Of a stretch of DNA of 64,000 bases, positions 59,756 through 64,000 are shown piece after piece. Each line of letters starts with the position of its first letter. The first letter of the stretch is position 1. The stretch spans positions 8,345,119-8,409,118 of the forward strand of contig BSYO01000030.1 of assembly GCA_033239525.1 (NCBI GenBank). Direction: 5' to 3'. The notes under the pieces were generated by a model that did not search any database, was not told the DNA's origin, and saw only the letters and a program-made list of their open reading frames with translations. Position numbers and translations under genes: made by a program. Origin of the DNA: Nepenthes gracilis. Its lineage: Eukaryota; Streptophyta; Magnoliopsida; Caryophyllales; Nepenthaceae.

Positions 59756-61857
59756 TGTCATGTCCCATTTTTTGATCCTGTCATTAACAATTACTAACTT
59801 TAATAATTATCCAATTAGCGGTTCAATTAATCAAGGATGTAAATTTTACGTCGATATATTGACCAACTAAAATAAAATAATATAACATCTATACAATATC
59901 CAAAAATTATCACACCTCATGTGGTTTCAATACTGATCAAATAATGACATTAGACCTTACGTAAAGAGTTATTTCTATCCATACAAAAATTAGAACACAC
60001 AATTAACTGAACTAAAATTTTGCTGCTATCATATAGTTAGACGACCGACATCCCATAATTCTACAAACCATAATATTATATACTGCATTCTAAGACTCAA
60101 AACATCTCAAATACATATTCATTGTCCGAATATTATAAAATATTAACTACTGCTATTCAAAAACTAAAATTCAATATTAAAAATTCCATAATTTAAATTC
60201 TCATTTTTTCAATCAATTGCTAATTCAATCCTAATCATCCTATAAGTATTCCAACCTCTCATTTGAAAGGTTAATAAAATAGAAATAAAGAATGAGTTAA
60301 AAGCTCAATAAGATATTTAATTTTATAATTAAACATATATAATTTACATTTAAAATATATCGGAAGGATTACAAATTAAATCAGATGTAAAAACATGAAT
60401 TTTCATAACAATTATATATGGAATTTAGATTTATTCTTTTCAATATTTTGCAAAACTATCGTGCAAATTCATGCTCAAATATGAATTTTCTTTGGGATCA
60501 AGGGTCAGTAGGGTCTTACTAGCTGAACGAGTAGATAATCAAAACCCAAATTATATTTGTTTTCTTACAACTAAAAATCATAGGCTACTATTTAAAATCC
60601 ATAGGTGGGCCGTCATACTTATAATCCTACGGACGATGCCAAATGCCACTTTCGTCCACAGATGATAAGTTTAAACCTTAAATACCACCATAATATACTA
60701 TCCATTAAATTATAACAATGGTCTAATGCTTACGTAAACTCTACAAATTTCTTTATATTTCTCAATTTTCTCATTTTAGAGAAGATTTTCTTGGTTCTTA
60801 ATATAATTATAGAGTTTTCTTTTTAAAATTTTTAAATTCTTAATATGTAATACATAAACGTTTTACAAAAATTTAGCCATGATAATTTTTAAAATATGGA
60901 ATGCTAAATTAGCTAGGTGGTATAGAAAATTCAGCAATAGTGCAGAAAAATCAATAACATTAAAATATCTCAGCAATTTTAATTCAAATAATGTACATGT
61001 AGAGCCAAATTTACTGAAATTCAAAATATGCAAGCACATATTTCAAGGTCTAGAACATATTCTTGCAAGACATACAAAATTTATCATATACAAAGTTATC
61101 AAATCATGAATTTAACACACACATGTAAGAAAGTTGCAGGAAAATGACTTAAATTTTAAAGTATATGAACTAATGACATGATTTTCGATAAAAATCATAA
61201 AGAATGGGAGTCGGAGTTCATGCATGTGAAACTTTAACAATTAGTTAGGAAAATATGTAATACGTAAGTATTTAAAATAAGAAATATTCAGAGAATTGTG
61301 AATGAACAATAACAAAGGAAAGAATGTTTAAAATATACTAATCTTAACTCCAATTTACCCAAAATCTAGCTTGAATTCACTTAATTTGAACTTTTTTAGC
61401 TTCCTCGCTCTCCGCTTTCTTCTTTTCTTGTCCTTATCTCTCCTCTTTTAAAAATCTACAGAAAATGGTTGAAATTTAACCAAATCATCTATTTATACTA
61501 ATTGGTGCTCGAGCATTGGTCGAACAAGCATCATGCACCACGCGTGAACACTGCAACGCATGAGCACTCCCTCAAGTGCATTTCGAGTGCAAACAATCTA
61601 GATAGCATGCTTCGGGCATCCTTCGAGCATGAACAACTGGAAAGTGTACTCAGGTATCGATCAGGCATCCATCGGGATTAACCTCACTGTCCATCCTACG
61701 AATGAGTATGCATCGAGCGCCAATTAGGTACCCATCAACTCGATATGACCCGGTATAATTTTAACTTTTAACCTAATTTTTATTTCTTTGACCTTAATTT
61801 TAATTATCTCAACTTAATTGATCATGATTAAAATAAAATTTAGACCTAAACCTTACA
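59756..61857 (-). repeat. 5' LTR of gypsy M (right)
   Basis: Starts TGTCATGTCCC and ends CCTTACA. The minus-strand TATTTATA box is 61490-61497, and a block with GCTCGAGCA words is 61507-61740. The H2 equivalent (60505-60526) and H1 equivalent are strongly decayed. The acceptor-like site at 60263-60264 reads CAA|ATGAGAGG (CAG in the ancestor). The donor equivalent near 61341 reads AAG|ATTAGTATATT. Confidence 0.88.
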
Positions 61858-64000
61858 GTTAATCCGAAAAATCTAAATTTACTTAAAATCATATTCTACA
61901 TTAAGATCCAAAAATCAATTATTTTATTTAACTGACTCAAACTAAAAATAATAGACCATAATGCAAACTTATATTAAACACCATTAAATTGTCCAAAATA
62001 TAAAATGATAATCAAATATAGGAACTAAAAGTCATACTCAAAAATAGTTTCAAAACTCAACAATTACTTGACTTAAAATGATAAGTAAGGAAAAATATCT
62101 TATTCTAAATATCATAATACCAAACTACAACTTTATCATGGTGCTAAGTTTAAACTTAAGAATTCTCTTTAGCTGGCGGCCATACACAAAATTAATCAAA
62201 CCAAATACAAACTGTTTATTTGAAACTTCAAAAGCATTTATAGATCTTACTATTTAAGATACATTGACAACAAACTCATCCTAGACTATTCTCCAAAAGT
62301 CTCCTCATGATTCAAAATTTTTTACAAGTTTATTCGAGTTCGCTAATTTAAAAAGTTAGCAAACAGTGATAAAAATAAGTTTAACACTTACCAAAGTAAA
62401 TATAATTTTATATGTGAAAATATATCGAATAAAATATACAGAGACGATGACATAATCAAATACTAAAATACTGATAACATCAATTTTTAATTGAGTATGT
62501 GAAATTTGTATACTATTTATAGAAATCACGCCAAAAATGTACTAATAGTTAATCACACCAAAAACTATACAAGTGCAGAAATGATGTCAAAGTTATATAA
62601 ATGCTTAAAATTGTTGGATATGTGAAAATCAATTGATATCTATGAAAATATGAAATATACAATAATTGTACTAATAAATAAAAATTAAGGATTTGTTACA
62701 ATCATAATAAGAAGGGGTGAATATTAACATTTTGGATATGATTGTTTTCACATAGCCAAAATTTATATGCCACTATTCATGACTCTTAAGTAGACTAATT
62801 ATACATTACTTTTTATTCTCAAGGTCAAATGTCATTTTACTGACTTATAAATGTTAGATTTGATATTTGATTTATAAATAATATACTAAAATATTTTCAA
62901 ATATCTTTTATCAATTATCAACAATGGTAATTATTTAGTTAAAATTAAAAATTCTATATAAAATACATGTATATACATATTTTCTTATGCTGAAGAAACT
63001 AATAACTTTTATCAAAGTTTAAGTAGAATTTTTATTAATTTTTTTAAATTTGTGACATACAGAAATAGTAAAACAAGAATTTATGACATAGAGAAACAAG
63101 AGTGTGAGAGTTGTTGACATATAAAACTATATGTGCTGAAATTTAAGAAACTTGAAATAGTTTGTATAGTTTTATCAATTTATCACAAATAGAAAACATG
63201 TAGGAATATATATGAACAAGTTAATAATACAAAGAAACATAGGTATAAAATTTAACAATATGTAAAAATATTTATATAAAAATTTTAATACCTAAACATG
63301 ATTTTTATAAATTTAATGCATGAGCTTTCTAAAATTTTATGAGATAAAAATAGATTTACATGCATATAAAGTATAATTTGTTTAAGTAAGAAATTAGCAC
63401 ATGCATGAATATTGAAATAAGAAATACTAAAATATTTTAGAAAAGAACGGCAATAAAAAAAGAAAAGTCTTAGATGCCGATTTTTTCACTAGGATTTACC
63501 AAACTTTAGCTTAAATTCTCCTTAAATTTACATTCTCTTTCATTCTATCTCTTCTTTTCTCCCTTTTCTTCTTTTATTTCTCACTCTTCTGTCAAAGTTT
63601 TAGTGGGAATGAAGTAAAATTGGCCAAAAGGCCTATTTATATATAAAAAAATTAGCGCATATGTACCAATCGAGCGAACATTAGGCGTAGAGGCTAATAT
63701 TGTGATACGCGTGAGTGTCTAATAGGCATGCACGACGCATCAGCATTCTAGTTCAAATGCACACAATGGCCAATAGAGTGCACTCAAGGCAAGGATATAT
63801 ACAAAAGATATGCTTATGTGTAAATCAAGTATATGTCAAGTACTTCTTAGTCTAACTTATTTCAATCTAATATCTATTTTTTGACCCAAATTTAAAATTA
63901 ATCTCAAAAAAATTTATAAATTTAATTAAATTTAGGATTATTAAGATAATTTTTGGGATTCATATGTTACGTCTCTCCCCTCATGAAAATTTCATCTTTA
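61858..64000 (-). repeat. minus-strand gypsy-type LTR O, continuing beyond the window
   Basis: The layout parallels the M LTR: a pyrimidine-rich acceptor-like segment (62330-62375), a long AT-rich middle, a CT-rich leader (63540-63600), a TATTTATA box (63634-63641, minus strand) and a block with ATCGAGCG and ACGCG words (63650-63790). It ends near 63970 at TTAC, followed by CTCATGAAAATTTCATC, which resembles the first internal bases after the left LTRs of N and M. It is therefore probably the 3' LTR of another element whose body lies to the right. Its left boundary abuts M, and a clean LTR start is not visible. Confidence 0.6.

Larger units (their letters stand above)
37948..61857 (-). mobile_element. 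gypsy element M, host of three later insertions
   Basis: LTRs are 37948-46547 (interrupted) and 59756-61857, both starting TGTCA and ending CCTTATA or CCTTACA. With insertions removed the LTRs are about 2.1 kb each. The interior runs right to left: primer-binding site, gag, protease, RT, RNase H, integrase and chromodomain-like tail. Solo LTRs A and B lie in the left LTR and the complete element P in RT. The flanking bases (CCTAA at 37943-37947, GTTAA at 61858-61862) agree at three of five, and the two flanks belong to different elements. Confidence 0.85.

Overview
The window looks like heterochromatic DNA from a flowering plant, probably a dicot. It is AT-rich, gene-poor and built almost entirely of degenerate LTR retrotransposons nested in one another. 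Visible long terminal repeats, primer-binding sites resembling the 3' end of initiator Met-tRNA, gypsy and copia gag/pol domains, and 5-bp target-site duplications (TSDs) support this. I find one intact host gene: a CC-type glutaredoxin on the minus strand (25582-25887), with a TATA box about 190 bases upstream of its ATG. I recognise no tRNA, rRNA or CRISPR locus.

Layout, using my own labels. 1-5468: a plus-strand Ty3/gypsy element (G1), cut by the left window edge; its pol is broken and its 3' LTR is 3492-5468. 5469-9600: unassigned DNA, a minus-strand promoter/LTR-like piece, and a plus-strand LTR-like block (C) with a short tandem array. 9500-15033: AT-rich DNA with old direct duplications, including a perfectly repeated 106-bp block. 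15034-25018: a minus-strand copia element (CX) holding a plus-strand gag-only element of TR-GAG type (18048-22465, TSD AATAT). 25019-27041: the glutaredoxin and its flanks. 27042-37947: a second minus-strand copia (CY), whose LTR carries a minus-strand gypsy element N (27511-35282, TSD CTCGG). 37948-61857: a minus-strand gypsy element M. Its 3' LTR holds two solo LTRs, A (38064-41585, TSD CAATC) and B (41857-44806, TSD GCTAT), and its RT region holds a plus-strand gypsy element P (49348-58061). 61858-64000: another minus-strand gypsy-like LTR (O), continuing past the window.

No element looks autonomous. Most premature stops and lost catalytic residues are C-to-T or G-to-A changes, as expected from deamination of methylated cytosine in silenced repeats.

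The most interesting signal is inside the roughly 2-3.5 kb gypsy LTRs. Several families, in both orientations, share one ordered module: a TATA-like box, a splice-donor-like GT/GC-AAGT, a hairpin (H1), a second hairpin (H2) 24-27 bases later, then a TCAC-pyrimidine-CAG|ATGA acceptor-like site a few hundred bases on. H1 shows a compensatory base-pair change between families. I propose a conserved intron-like or structured-leader module in these LTRs. A second cross-family pattern is a GC-rich block of CTCGAG/GCGCTCGAG-type words directly upstream of the TATA-like box in both copia and gypsy LTRs.
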